The translations under genes were made by a program, and so were the position numbers. A DNA stretch of 64,000 nucleotides. Source: Philopedon plagiatum (Eukaryota; Arthropoda; Insecta; Coleoptera; Curculionidae). The stretch is taken from assembly GCA_963971165.1 (NCBI GenBank), contig OZ020191.1, positions 13,015,160 to 13,079,159 of the forward strand. Direction: 5' to 3'. Positions 43,496 to 53,694 of this stretch are shown here, one piece after another. Each line of letters opens with the position of its first letter. Positions within the stretch are counted from its first letter, which is position 1. Under the pieces are notes generated by a model. It ran no database searches. It saw nothing but the letters and a program-made list of their open reading frames with translations, and was not told the origin of the DNA.

Positions 43496-43835
43496 CAGAA
43501 TGTCTGAAAAGTCTTAGTATGGGCAAATATCTTTGCCATTAATAATGATAGAGACACCAAATTTTAGTTGTATCTTATTGGTTAATAAATCTACTTCTTC
43601 ATGTAATTTAACTTTCTTAACCTCCTTGAGGGGTGACGCTAGGGAGTTGAGGTCAAAAATTTTAAATGTAACTCTATACCGTGTGGTACCTCATTTTGTG
43701 AAGGTCTTCAAAAAAGAGACATTTTACCGCAAACCCGAGGTCCGTATCTTAATTCGTTTTTAAATAGCAAGCCTATAAAAATTAAAAATCGTAAAAGAAA
43801 CAAAAACATAATAACCTTTATTTCTCTTATTACTA
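43496..43835 (+). mobile_element. Mariner-derived foldback, copy 3 (left arm only)
   Basis: It starts CAGAATGTCTGAAAAGTCTT and follows copies 1 and 2 through TTGAGGGGTGACGCTAGGGA and ACCTTTATTTCTCTTATTAC. It stops at about 43835, before the transposase-tail part. The right arm is missing, replaced by an unrelated repeat. Confidence 0.8.
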
Positions 43836-44243
43836 AGGCTGTCGCCTTTTGGTCTATTCTCAGTAGCGCCGATAGAACACAATTTGATTTTCTGACCTTA
43901 ATAACACCGAAACTGGCATACCTATTAGTTTACATTTTTGGAAGAAATTTTCAATCGCTCCCATTTTATCCTCCCCCCCCCATAATTTTTTTGCCATCTG
44001 TTAGACAAAATTAGATTTTCGGACCTTAGAAATCCCATAGTCATGTCAAAAATAATTTTTAATCTTTTAAATTAATTTTAATTTTTAATCTTTCTTAAAT
44101 TTTTAATTTTGTAAAACCCTTCCTTAGTGCACGCCCACGCTATATAAGGAACCTTTGTGCAAAATTTCAAGTTTCTAGGCCCAGCGATGTGGGCTGTGTG
44201 TTGATATGTCAGTCAGTCAGTCAGACAGGATTTCCATTTATAT
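43836..44243 (+). repeat. Dispersed repeat with (AGTC)n near its 3' end
   Basis: The stretch CCACGCTATATAAGGAACCT, CAAGTTTCTAGGCC, GCTGTGTGTTGATATG and TCAGTCAGTCAGTCAGACAG, then TTTATATA, follows a pattern I know from a widespread arthropod repeat whose end reads ...TTGATATGTCAGTCAGTCAG...TATATAGA. An internal C8 run lies at 43973-43981. Its class is unclear. A foldback has landed in its TATATA tail. Confidence 0.5.
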
Positions 44244-44244
44244 A

Positions 44245-44959
44245 CAGGGTGTATCAAAAAGATATTAAGAAATTTTAAGGGCAGATTATACATCTAAAAA
44301 TATGAACATTATATAAACACGGATCCTCAAACGCTTCTTTTTCGAGATACAGGGTGTTTAATATTTTCACGCCTCAAGTATTCCGAAGAGTAAGGAAAAA
44401 TATACGAAGACTATTTAGAGCATGTACGGAGAAGCCATTTCCAGCATCTACTGTAAACTTAAATCAGAAAGCACCGTTTCCTGAACAGAAAATATTAAAA
44501 AAAGATAATTTTCATTATTTGTTTTTATTGTAAGAAATAAATTAATTTTTTATCTCAAAAACGGTGCATCAGAACAAAAAAGCTCAAGAGACACTTTTCA
44601 AGCAGAATTAATTGGGCTTAAAGAAACCGTTATCAATTTTGCAAAATATCAGTGGCGTGCCATTTTTTTCGCTAAAAATAAGAACTTACCATCAAGCACG
44701 CCACTGATGCAAGTACTTTAGAAAATAATTTTTTTCACGTAAAGTGACCCTTTGATTACATACTGGCGTGTACCAAAATTCATGTCAATATCTTAAGGCA
44801 TGTTCGAGAACTTAAAAAGAAACATTTAAAAAAGAAAATATTAAACACCCTGTATCTCGAAAAAGAAGCGTTTAAGGATCCATGTTTATATAAACTTATT
44901 TTCATATTTTTAGATGTAGAATCTACCCTTAAAATTTAACATATTCTTGTAACACCCCG
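44245..44959. mobile_element. 715-bp foldback-type element with CAGGGTGTATC ends
   Basis: The left end CAGGGTGTATCAAAAAGATA is mirrored on the right (to 44959), with about 130 bp of matching arm including AAATTTTAAGGG and TCTTTTTCGAGATACAGGGT. TA flanks both ends. An internal hairpin, CAGTGGCGTG / CACGCCACTG (44650-44708), lies off-centre. No coding capacity. Tc1/mariner-type by its TA target. Confidence 0.8.
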
Positions 44960-45383
44960 TATAGAGATTAGAATTATTTAAGATTATTCTCAAGAATGTA
45001 TAAATATTTTTATATACAGACATATGTATAAATTCTAATAACAAATTTTAGAAAGTCTGGATTCCCGCTCTTAAGGGCTCTTATTTAGCGTTTGTACACT
45101 TATGGTGGTTTTTCGAAATTTTTTCGGTGCTATTAGAAAATGTCATCAAATTTTTACATATTCTTATTGTGCTGACCGACAAATGTCGAAAAATTAAAAA
45201 AACAGCAAACACCTGGTCCTTAAACTAGGTCAAACGTGTTATAAAAATACTTCAGTCCCCCGTTACATATTCATACACACACAGTGACAAAAACTTAACC
45301 CAAACTAAGGGTTTCAACGAGCCTTATTACTCCTACACCGCTCTTGGTAATTTAGTAAATTGGCCTCCTTCTCTGGTGAGCGG
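44960..45383. other. Unannotated spacer
   Basis: Nothing recognised apart from AT-rich sequence. Confidence 0.4.
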
Positions 45384-45447
45384 CAATCCAGCCTCGGGCA
45401 GGGATGTTTATAATTACGATTGTTCCGACCCTGATAATGAAGGGTCG
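45384..45447 (+). repeat. Conserved stem-loop segment, copy 1
   Basis: GCCTCGGGC (hairpin GCC/GGC), then AGGGATGTTTATAATTACGA, then CGACCCT-GATAATGA-AGGGTCG (7-bp stem). The 20-base middle is identical in copy 2 (53345-53433), while flanks differ. Class unknown: a structured RNA fragment or a short piece of a mobile element. Confidence 0.45.
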
Positions 45448-46429
45448 TTTGCTGGCAGGGTAAACTCCGGTAAACTTACTCCGTTCCACTTATTGCAGCA
45501 CATCCTAAACAACTAAGATTGCCTGTCTTTCATAAAAAATGAAAAAAATATGTATCTCATATTTTTACTCTCAGTGGCGACTTGTACAATGATTGTGTAT
45601 TGTGGTCTGCTTTTATAAACAGCATGAAAAATGTAACACTTGCATTAGACGAACTCGCAGGGAAAGAGACTATGATGCTGTAGTTCCTCCTCAGTTTCAT
45701 CATAAAGATACGCTTTTTCTAACATTGACATTTGGCAACCCCGCATGATGATTGTTCGAGATGTGCTCCATGGGATTCATGCGAATGATGACATTTTTCA
45801 TCCCCACCGTATCACTATGAATGCTGATCACATTTTCTAATTTTCTTATATGTTGGCTGGTGGTGATAGATAATTTATGGATAAATAGTTTCATCTGTTT
45901 TCTTCTTAATCTAAGGTGGAGATGATCGGCGTTAGTGACGTAAGCAGTCTACTCCTACACTGGCGGCGCGGTACAATAATTTAAACATTTGTTTCTTTTT
46001 AAATACTCATCGGATCTGGTATTAATCAAATCAAATCCACTGTGTTTATAGCAACCACCATAACATTGTTGTTGCGCGATTACTTTATATAAAAAAGCAA
46101 CAGGTGTAGATTTTTTAAAAAGGCATATAGGTATTTAAGAAAATCAAAATTCAGTTTAGCACGCAGTGCATCTGAACAAAGAGTAACAAACAGTAAGAGC
46201 TCCATTTCACAATCCTTAATTATGGGTATTATGGGCTTTGATGTATAGTTCATAAATTATACAACTACAGAACGAGCACAATCGTTTCAAGCCGTAACAA
46301 AATGCCATTTTTATTTTCCAAACAACGCAATAGTAGAAATACAAGAAAAACTATAACATGGGCATTTTTTAATTTTTTGTTCTAGTGATTATTACATTTT
46401 ATAATATGAGCTAACGTCGTTTAAAAAAA
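45448..46429. other. Unannotated spacer
   Basis: No recognised gene. The minus frame 45894-45700 has no motif. Confidence 0.4.
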
Positions 46430-46610
46430 AGAACATTAACATTACGTTGTTCTGGATGAGCTCTGCAGTGTGACCGTGCATTATCCTGCTAGAAAAGGAC
46501 GTTTCCAGTACGTTGTATGTAGGGTATAGCTACTGGTTTTAACACTTCTGTATTTAACAGACGGCCGTTATGGATCCATTAATGAAAAGTAATGGTGACC
46601 TACTACTGGG
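46430..46610 (-). pseudogene. Tc1-type transposase fragment (second catalytic Asp region)
   Basis: Across two frames the minus strand reads LLNTEVLKPVAIPYIQRTGN, then VLF-stop-QDNARSH, then TAELIQNNV. This matches the region leading to the second catalytic Asp (QxDNAxxH) of Tc1-type transposases. The remainder of the gene is not visible. It is a separate lineage from the elements at 5.4 and 11.8 kb, which read QQDNARPHVARQ and lack this part, respectively. Confidence 0.65.
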
Positions 46611-48589
46611 GTTGCCATTTTTTTCGGGAAAATGTAGTATTTTTCAGAAGAAGGTGATAAAAATATAGTACACGCCAAAGCAATATATAACTTACATATC
46701 CGGAGGGGATATAGGAGAGAATAGCAAAAAAATCTAAATCAATAAAAATGTATGTATTTCTTTAGTATGTAGCGTTTCGCTACAACGTTATGTAAATTTA
46801 ATTATAAATTAGCATTTTAATTTAAAACATTTGATTTTAAGTTACTGCATGGGTACTGCTAGTTATCTGGCCCATTCGCCAGAAGTTAGTATCGTCCTGA
46901 ATAGATTTTTGATATTAAAAATTTCGTGAAAAATCAATATAATGGAGTTTTCGCATCTCTTCTTTGGTATGAAATTAGAGTGTTTATGTTAATGTGCATA
47001 TACAATGTAGTTTTTGAATGCTATCCTTTTTTAACGGAATAAATCAACATCATGGTACCATTTCAGAGCATTCTGAGCGAGATTTTCAAAAAGGCTTTTT
47101 TCCTGTTGCTAAGAGACACACTTCCTGCAAGTCCGTGTGTCGAGTGTGGTGTTTTACACACGAAAACCATCCCTTACCCAGATTGGGCTTTTGTATCTAA
47201 AGTTTTTTTATTATAGGATGGTTCTTACATGACTTAAGAGTTTCTATTACCTTATTAACAACTGCTTTTGGACACTGTGCTGATGTCGAATGGTGAAGAG
47301 TGTATATTAGTCGTATTCCTCCATGCCTCCATTCTTCATTCAGTTCTTTCATTAGAATATGACTTTATCTACCTTCAAGTTCCTGTATTTTCGTCAAGAA
47401 ATGCCTATTTTGATTCAAAAACTCTCAAAATATCTTTGAGAGTTTTTTTGTTGGGGTACACACTGGTGTACAATATTCAGGTACGTTTTTCCTCCTATCT
47501 ACTTATGTTTCCTGCCTGAATATGTGTTTCATGCATGGTTAGTTCCTGAGAAATTCCGGACAATCATTTATGGATCATTTCCTGCCAAAGAAATATGCTG
47601 ATAGCAAAGCCCAGTATATTCCATGTATTTTTATGAATTAGCATCACTCAAATATGATCTGCCATGCCTTAATTAACTATTTTTATACTTTTTATGCATA
47701 TTATTACCTAATTCAAAATGATATTAATTTCATAAATTATTCTCTTATGTAAAACTTTTCTGATTTGATGTTAGTGTTATATTTTTTTGTGCGTGTCAAT
47801 TTGATTGATCAATCAACCATTCGAATGCGTAATTAAGTTGGGGTGGGGGTATTTAAAAATTGAAATTCTGCGATACGTTAATGATTTTATTTATTGTTAA
47901 TGAATTTATTCCTTTTTTTTACGTAAATAGGTGCTAAAATACTTATTAAATTTAGTCAATGGTAATCTGCCTTTAATTTTTAACATCTTCTTTTCTAAGA
48001 GCTCATCTCCCAGTCTGGGGATTCTTCTTCACTTAAAGCAAATTATACAGACTGGGTGGCGCCTTGTTAGAAAAGTGCACTACTAACTCATAACCTAGTG
48101 CTCGCCGATGAACAGCTGCCGTCGCTGGAACGTTCAAAAGTATTATGTATTATATATTACTGTATACTATATTTTAGTTTTGTGGAAAAAACCCGTGACA
48201 AATGTGTATGTTTATTAGGCACTTAGGTCTCTTACAAATGCATCGCAAGTCTTGCAGCTTTGTTACACTCGAAATCTAGCATTGTCAGACATAAAGTATG
48301 TACTTTGATTAAGATCAAGGCTCCCAATTCCCAACTTTTAAGCTTGTTTTATATAGATGCGAATCATAAATTGCGAATACAATACGATATTAAAAATTTG
48401 CAGTTCGAGAATATGTTGTTAATATGCTTAATATAGTATTTTTGCGTACAAAATTTATTTTCAACAGTATATAGTACACTAAACCAAAATATAGTACAAC
48501 ATTATATTATTATAGTATGGTTGACTACCCTACCTACTACCAACATACGGCTTCCGATATCATAACACCTATAAAGGGCTTGTCCAATA
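46611..48589. other. 2-kb region without recognised genes
   Basis: A plus frame at 47018-47200 has Cys residues (TSCKSVCRVWCFTHE) that faintly recall a piggyBac Cys-rich tail, not enough to call. Nothing else is recognised. Confidence 0.35.
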
Positions 48590-50335
48590 AAAAGGAAGAA
48601 TGTGGAAGCACGGAATTTAAAAAGGCCACACTGGGTTAACAGCAGTATAGTTGAGAGGGGTCGTGACCTCGGGGAATCATTAAATTTGGGCGAATGCAGA
48701 TTTGAAACTTACGTAAAATATAAAGAAAAAATATCATGATATGATAACAGAATCAAAGCAAGAATATCTTAATAACAGAAAAATATCGCCACTAACAAAA
48801 ATAGCGAAGTCTGAAACATTGTAAAGGGTGTAAATGCTAAAAAAATCATAAAGAAACCAAAAGTGGAAGAAAATGAGATTTGCGATGCGTGTGAAGTAAG
48901 TAAGGTTTTTGCGGATCATTTTTAGGCGCACCTCATAACTTAATAAACAAAAATTATAGTTTAATTAAAAATCAAAATTGCACAGTGTCGGACCGTGTAA
49001 AGTCTTCATTTGTATTTACTCCTGTCCACACTGGCGATGTCCTTAAAGAAATTAAAAAGGTACAAATGCAACCAGAGTTGATTTTATTCGAACTAAGATT
49101 GTTAAAGGGGTTGCTGATACTGAAGCAAGCCGTTGGCCCTTATAATAAACTTTTGCTGTAAACAAACCACCTTTCCAAGAGAATTGAAAATTGGTAAAAT
49201 ATCACCAATCCATTAAGCCGGTGATTTAGAAAATGTCGATAATTACAGGCCGATCTCGGTACTAAGGATTTTCTTCAAGATTTTCGAAAGAATCATATAT
49301 AACAAAATTGTATCTTTCTTAACAAAAATAATGTAATAACAACACGGTTTTCAAAAAAATAGCAACACTGAAGCCTGTTATGATTTCATGCAATTCGTTT
49401 ATGACAACGTGGACAAGAAAGGTATGTTACAGGCCTGTTTTTTGATATGTCAAAGGCTTTCAACACTATTGATATAGATTTTGTGTTAAGCAAGATGTAC
49501 GAATTAGGACTGAGGTAAAATATTGGACTTAATATATACAATCTTACTTAACTAACTTAACGGATAGAAGTATTTATGTGAAAGCAGATGGCGTAATCTA
49601 AAGTTTAAAGCATGTGAATATGGATGCTTCACAGGGCTCTGTTTTGGGGTACTTATATTTCTCTTATTTATAAATGACTGATTATCTGGAGGCTGAATGC
49701 ATTACTCTTCTCACTGATAATGTCAGAGTTTGCATATTATCTGCAAAGTCTGCTGATGCTCTACAGGAGAGGGTGGCAGACGTATGTCTAACATTCATCC
49801 CGTACTGTGAGATAAGCCGGCTAGTTTATAACCCTAGTAAAACCGTTCTTTTAAATTTAGGTACACTTTCTTCTTTCTTGTGGTGTGATTTTTTGGGAAA
49901 AATCCCCGAGACATAACATGGCTAGATTATTGGCCTTGCAAAAGCGCATTTTAAGACTGATATTTGGCATTGGGCCTATAGAGATTTCTGTACACCAAAG
50001 TTTACGACGCGAACACGAAATACTAACTTTTCCAGATATCTATGTTTACCAATTATTAACATTTGTTAAAAAACAACAAACTAACTTTGAACCAACAAAT
50101 AATAGGCATAGTTATCCAACAAGGCATGGCGAGCCAATGAGGATATAAGTACCGCTATAATTCAGCTTTGCATGAGAGGTCACCACTGTACATGGACTCA
50201 AGACTATACAATAAACTTCCTCATCATGTTACGAGTGTAGAAAATGTGAATCATTTTAAAAGAAAGATAAAGAAACTACTTAAGGCAAAATGTGTATATT
50301 CTGTGAACGAATTTGACATATAACTATTCGTCTGT
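48590..50335 (+). pseudogene. CR1/Jockey-like LINE ORF2, decayed and internally deleted
   Basis: The plus frames give RPHWVNSSIVERGRDLGESL, KPKVEENEICDACEVSKVFADHF, VKSSFVFTPVHTGDVLKEIK and then the polymerase: DNYRPISVLRIFFKIFERII, QHGFQKNSNTEACYDFMQFV, FFDMSKAFNTID. The GVPQGS block is degraded (DASQGSVLG), as is the YADD block (LLTDNV, with Asn for the second Asp). After PSKTVLLNLG the text jumps to ARLLALQKRILRLIFGIGPI and SALHERSPLYMDSRLYNKLP, so the region between is deleted near 49870. It ends VNHFKRKIKKLLKAK. Numerous stops. It is a different family from the 33.7-38.3 kb element. Confidence 0.85.
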
Positions 50336-51189
50336 TATTAATTGTTATATTGTTGTCTGCGTTTTATTTATTTTTTGTCTTAATACCACTGCAACTGCTA
50401 TAACTTGCAACATCGTTACACCATAGACACATACATATACTTGGATACATATTGTTAAATAAAAATATTATTTTTAGTTTCGCAGCAATGATTAGTACAT
50501 TTGTGGAGCCGTCAAAAAAAAAATCCTGACCCGTCACTGCATATTATATTGTTATTTCTTTCAAGGCACTGACAGATAATAATATTGCGTGTACAACAGA
50601 TAAAGTCCTGACCTGACAATTTTCTGTTTAAAACAGGTCTACTGTAACATTTCCAGTGATTGCCGCTTTTCAATCACGTAAAGAGACACACAGGTAGTTG
50701 AACATCTCCAATAATCCACAACTGTATGTAAAGCCACATCAAGAACCAGATTAGTAATTTGAAGAGGATGCCGCACAGTGATCGTTGGCTCATTATTATC
50801 AGAGTCCGTAGAACGTAGAGGAATAATTACACTAATTATTAATAACCAACAGCCTTGCCTTAGGCAGAGTCGTCATTAATCAGAACTACTTTACTAAATT
50901 ACTTATGCTCCTGAAAATCTATTATAAGATTTTTTTATTTTTGTCGAGTAAGGTAATAGAATACTGTTTAACTAATGTTGGCTATTCTATTTAAGGTAAA
51001 CTTTGAACGTTGCGACAGGGACAATAGGCCGATACACAAGGTGGCACCAGTTGAATACAATAAAAAGTTTGTTAAAACGAAGATTCGAAAGCTAGTTTTT
51101 GATAAGGAATAGTTCATTTTTTAAGTGATCCGACATATATAAACTATCAAGAATACACCTTATATTGTCATGCAGAGTTCTTCTTGGAG
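50336..51189. other. LINE 3' UTR and unannotated spacer
   Basis: The first 150 bases are probably the 3' UTR of the preceding LINE. I recognise nothing else. Confidence 0.4.
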
Positions 51190-51480
51190 TCGTCAATACT
51201 GAGATTGATTGGACGCAACTCTGCATCTTCGGCGATTCTGTGCTAAATCCTTCGTTTTACCATAGCTAACCTCACCTTTGTCTTTGACTATTTGATCTAA
51301 ATAATTAAAATAGGCCTACCTCTGTCTTGTCTACCCTCTGCTATTCTATCTACAATTAACTCTATTAGACCGCCATGTATCAGAATGTGTCCGATCATGT
51401 TGTCACTTCTGTACGTCTGGAGTACATTACAGAAAACTGTAATATAGTGCACCTCTTTCCCACCCTGACTTCTTCTTCTC
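51190..51480 (-). pseudogene. RTE-type LINE C-terminal fragment
   Basis: The minus strand reads LQTYRSDNMIGHILIHGGLI, ELIVDRIAEGRQDRGRPILI, ILDQIVKDKGEVSYGKTKD and RRCRVASNQS. It matches the RTE tail (DNxIGHxLRHGGL ... GxRxRGRPR ... QIxxDxG ... WRxAxNQS) including the terminal ASNQS. It is collinear with the fragment at 42412 but ends further downstream. Confidence 0.8.
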
Positions 51481-51959
51481 CGCTTGGTTGCTTGGTGACA
51501 TACACACGGCTCAGAAAGCCATTACGGTGGTTCGCCGAGACGGATTTATAGCGGTTGGTCTTTGTCCTACACACGCACACTATGTAGCTAACCTGATGCT
51601 AGTTATGAATGAACAGCTGCGTCTCCTCTTACTGAAGGTCAATGATTTGTACCAACAGGCTGACGACAGACAGGCCAATGGAAATGGGAACTTGCGTTTT
51701 TCGTAATCTAGGGAACTCAGAACGTGAAAGTCTTAACAAATTTTCAAAAATAATTGAATCACGATTAAGTACTACAACTTGTTTTTAGTAAAGGAAGTAA
51801 AAGTGTTTTAGAAACGGGGCTATTCCAGTAAATTTTGGATTTTGCTGCCATTGTATATAGACCAAGGAAAATGGAATTTTCGATGTTATTACTGTTTGAT
51901 ATTGTTAAGTATTTTAATAAAAAGACAAACTTGTTAATGAACACCAACAAACCCCTTTT
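51481..51959. other. Unannotated spacer
   Basis: The 72-codon plus frame at 51488-51706 is less AT-rich than its surroundings, but I recognise no family or motif in it. Confidence 0.35.
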
Positions 51960-52690
51960 CGGCGTTTAAGCCAGCAAGTAAATGTCTCTACGGAACCTGT
52001 AATACAATCCTGAAATGTGACCTGCACATGCACGCTTATCGTCTAAGCTCAGTCCAAGAATTGTTACCAAACCACAAGCCGCAGCGGATGCAATTTTCGC
52101 TTTATGGGCAATTTGCATAAAAATGAAAGCGTATTTGAAAAAACCTTTTTTACTGACTCTCTGGTTATGTAAATTCTCAACAAATGAAAATGTGGAGTTC
52201 TGAAAATCCACATTTCTTTCTAGAGAAGCCTCTGCATTCACAGAAAGTTGCTGTGTGGGCGGCCATATCGAAAAGAAGGTTAATTGGACCGATTTTTTTA
52301 AGGGACTCTCAATTCGGCGTGATACCGTAATGAAATTTTAGAAATCTTTGTAAACGCATTAGACGATGAAGAGATGCGATAAGGCTACTTCCAGCAGGAC
52401 GGCGCACCAATTCACGTAACTCTTGCTAATTTAAATGTTTTGGAAGTTAGCTGGCCACCTCGGTCCTGCGATCTCACGCCGTGCGACTTTTTTATAGTCA
52501 CACATTAAAAACTCGGTTTTAAAAACCTCTTGTGAAAATTTAGAAGACCTACGGGCTATAAATAAATAAATTTCAGGAGATTAACAACTCCCCCCAAGTG
52601 CTCACTAACATTGTTGATGCTGTAAAAGCAAGAATGAGAACCTGTTTGGAAGTAGAAGGTGAACACGTTTCTCATTTAGTTTCAATTTAT
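51960..52690 (+). pseudogene. Mariner-like (DD34D-type) transposase, decayed, second lineage
   Basis: The plus frames give LHMHAYRLSSVQELLPNHKP and QRMQFSLWAICIKMKA, then VNSQQMKMWSSENPHFFLEK and PLHSQKVAVWAAISKRRLIG. After shifts come GYFQQDGAPIHVTLANLNVL (second Asp) and WPPRSCDLTPCDFF (third Asp), then KTSCENLEDLRAIN and the C-terminal ARMRTCLEVEGEHVSHL-like end. The first Asp block (expected after FLLT) is lost to a frameshift near 52150. Frameshifts and stops show it is inactive. It differs clearly from the copy at 3.7-4.4 kb (VWAA and SCDLTPCDF rather than VWAG and SPDLSPLDF). Confidence 0.85.
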
Positions 52691-52774
52691 AATTTTTAGG
52701 GTTTTTGTTGTAAATGTTTTTTTTTTAATTCTGTATTATGCAATGACAATTACAATAATATAATTTTCGGGGAT

Positions 52775-52920
52775 AATACCACGAGAGCTTAAAAATTACC
52801 GATAATTTTTCACGATTGCGTGTTTTCTATAATTTCACGAGTCCGCAGGACGAGTGAAATTTGCAAAGAAAACACGTAAGAGTGAAAAATTATCAGTAAT
52901 TTTAAAGCTCGAGTGGTATT
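52775..52920. repeat. Palindromic element with apical CGAG/GCA hairpin, copy 2
   Basis: The arms AATACCAC...AGCTT(A)AAAATTAC and GATAATTTTTCAC are mirrored on the right, ending GTGGTATT. At the apex (52832-52860) ATTTCAC pairs with GTGAAAT, GA faces GA, and GTCC pairs with GGAC around a GCA triloop. A further inverted pair, GATTATTTCAC (52924) and GTGAAATAATC (53083), lies to the right. The arms are unrelated in sequence to the palindrome at 31.5 kb; the apex is shared. Confidence 0.7.
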
Positions 52921-53090
52921 TAGGGGATTATTTCACGAATGAAAACACAAATTAATATGACAACCAAGAAAATGACAGGAAAAAATTATCGGTGTAATTT
53001 TTTTTTAATTGACGTAAAAAAATTATAGCTGTAATTTTAAAAAACTTTACTCATCTTACGGGACTTTTAACACATCAGTGAAATAATCTT

Positions 53091-53344
53091 AAAAATATAA
53101 ACTTCAGAACTTTACAGTTTTATTTTTCATTCACATGTTAACTTTCAAGAGTAATAATTTAAGACATGCTTGATTGATTCCACGACATACTTAAAATTAT
53201 CAAAAATCAGGTTAAAATAAATTGACACAATCTTATTCTACCGACAATTAAATGCGTAGGAACCTCCATAACAAAAAAAAACGCACCCCAATAAAATATC
53301 TCCGGCAGAAATATTACTACTGAATCATTTCCTAAAATGGCTTT
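53091..53344. other. Unannotated spacer
   Basis: Nothing recognised. Confidence 0.4.
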
Positions 53345-53433
53345 CATTTGCGTTAAACGACAATCTTGCCTGAGGCAGGGATGTTTATAATTACGAATCT
53401 GCTCATTTCAACCCTGATAATGAAGGGCAAATG
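53345..53433 (+). repeat. Conserved stem-loop segment, copy 2
   Basis: It has GCCTGAGGC (GCC/GGC hairpin), the 20-base AGGGATGTTTATAATTACGA, and CCCT-GATAATGA-AGGG, in the same order as 45384-45447. Outer CATTTGC (53345) and GCAAATG (53427) can close a larger stem around everything. Confidence 0.45.
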
Positions 53434-53694
53434 CGATAGAGCATGAAGCAGATTTGCTTTTAATGTGACATGCCATGCCAGGCCAAACTGACCAGTGGAC
53501 CAAAGAAATCTTTTGCATAGTAAAACTAGCCCTATTTAGCTTAATTAAAATATACTTGTTGCAATAAAGTATAAATTAACATTGCTATGTACGTGCTATG
53601 TATATCCCTGACTTAAATTATCTAAAAAACAATACACTCCAAAGCATTTAAAAAATCATTTGTTCCCTTTAACCCACCCCTTTTATGGTTTTTA

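Noticed and set aside
47018..47200. Possible piggyBac Cys-rich tail (KSVCRVWCFTHE)
   Set aside because: Cysteine spacing does not match without several assumed shifts, and no transposase core lies upstream.
51966..52241. 91-codon minus frame opposite the mariner remnant
   Set aside because: It is the antisense of a stretch with clear mariner transposase motifs on the plus strand.
52832..52860. Possible hammerhead ribozyme because of GAGTCC...GGACGA
   Set aside because: The CUGAUGA and GAAA core strands are absent; only stem II is similar. Kept as a hairpin motif instead.
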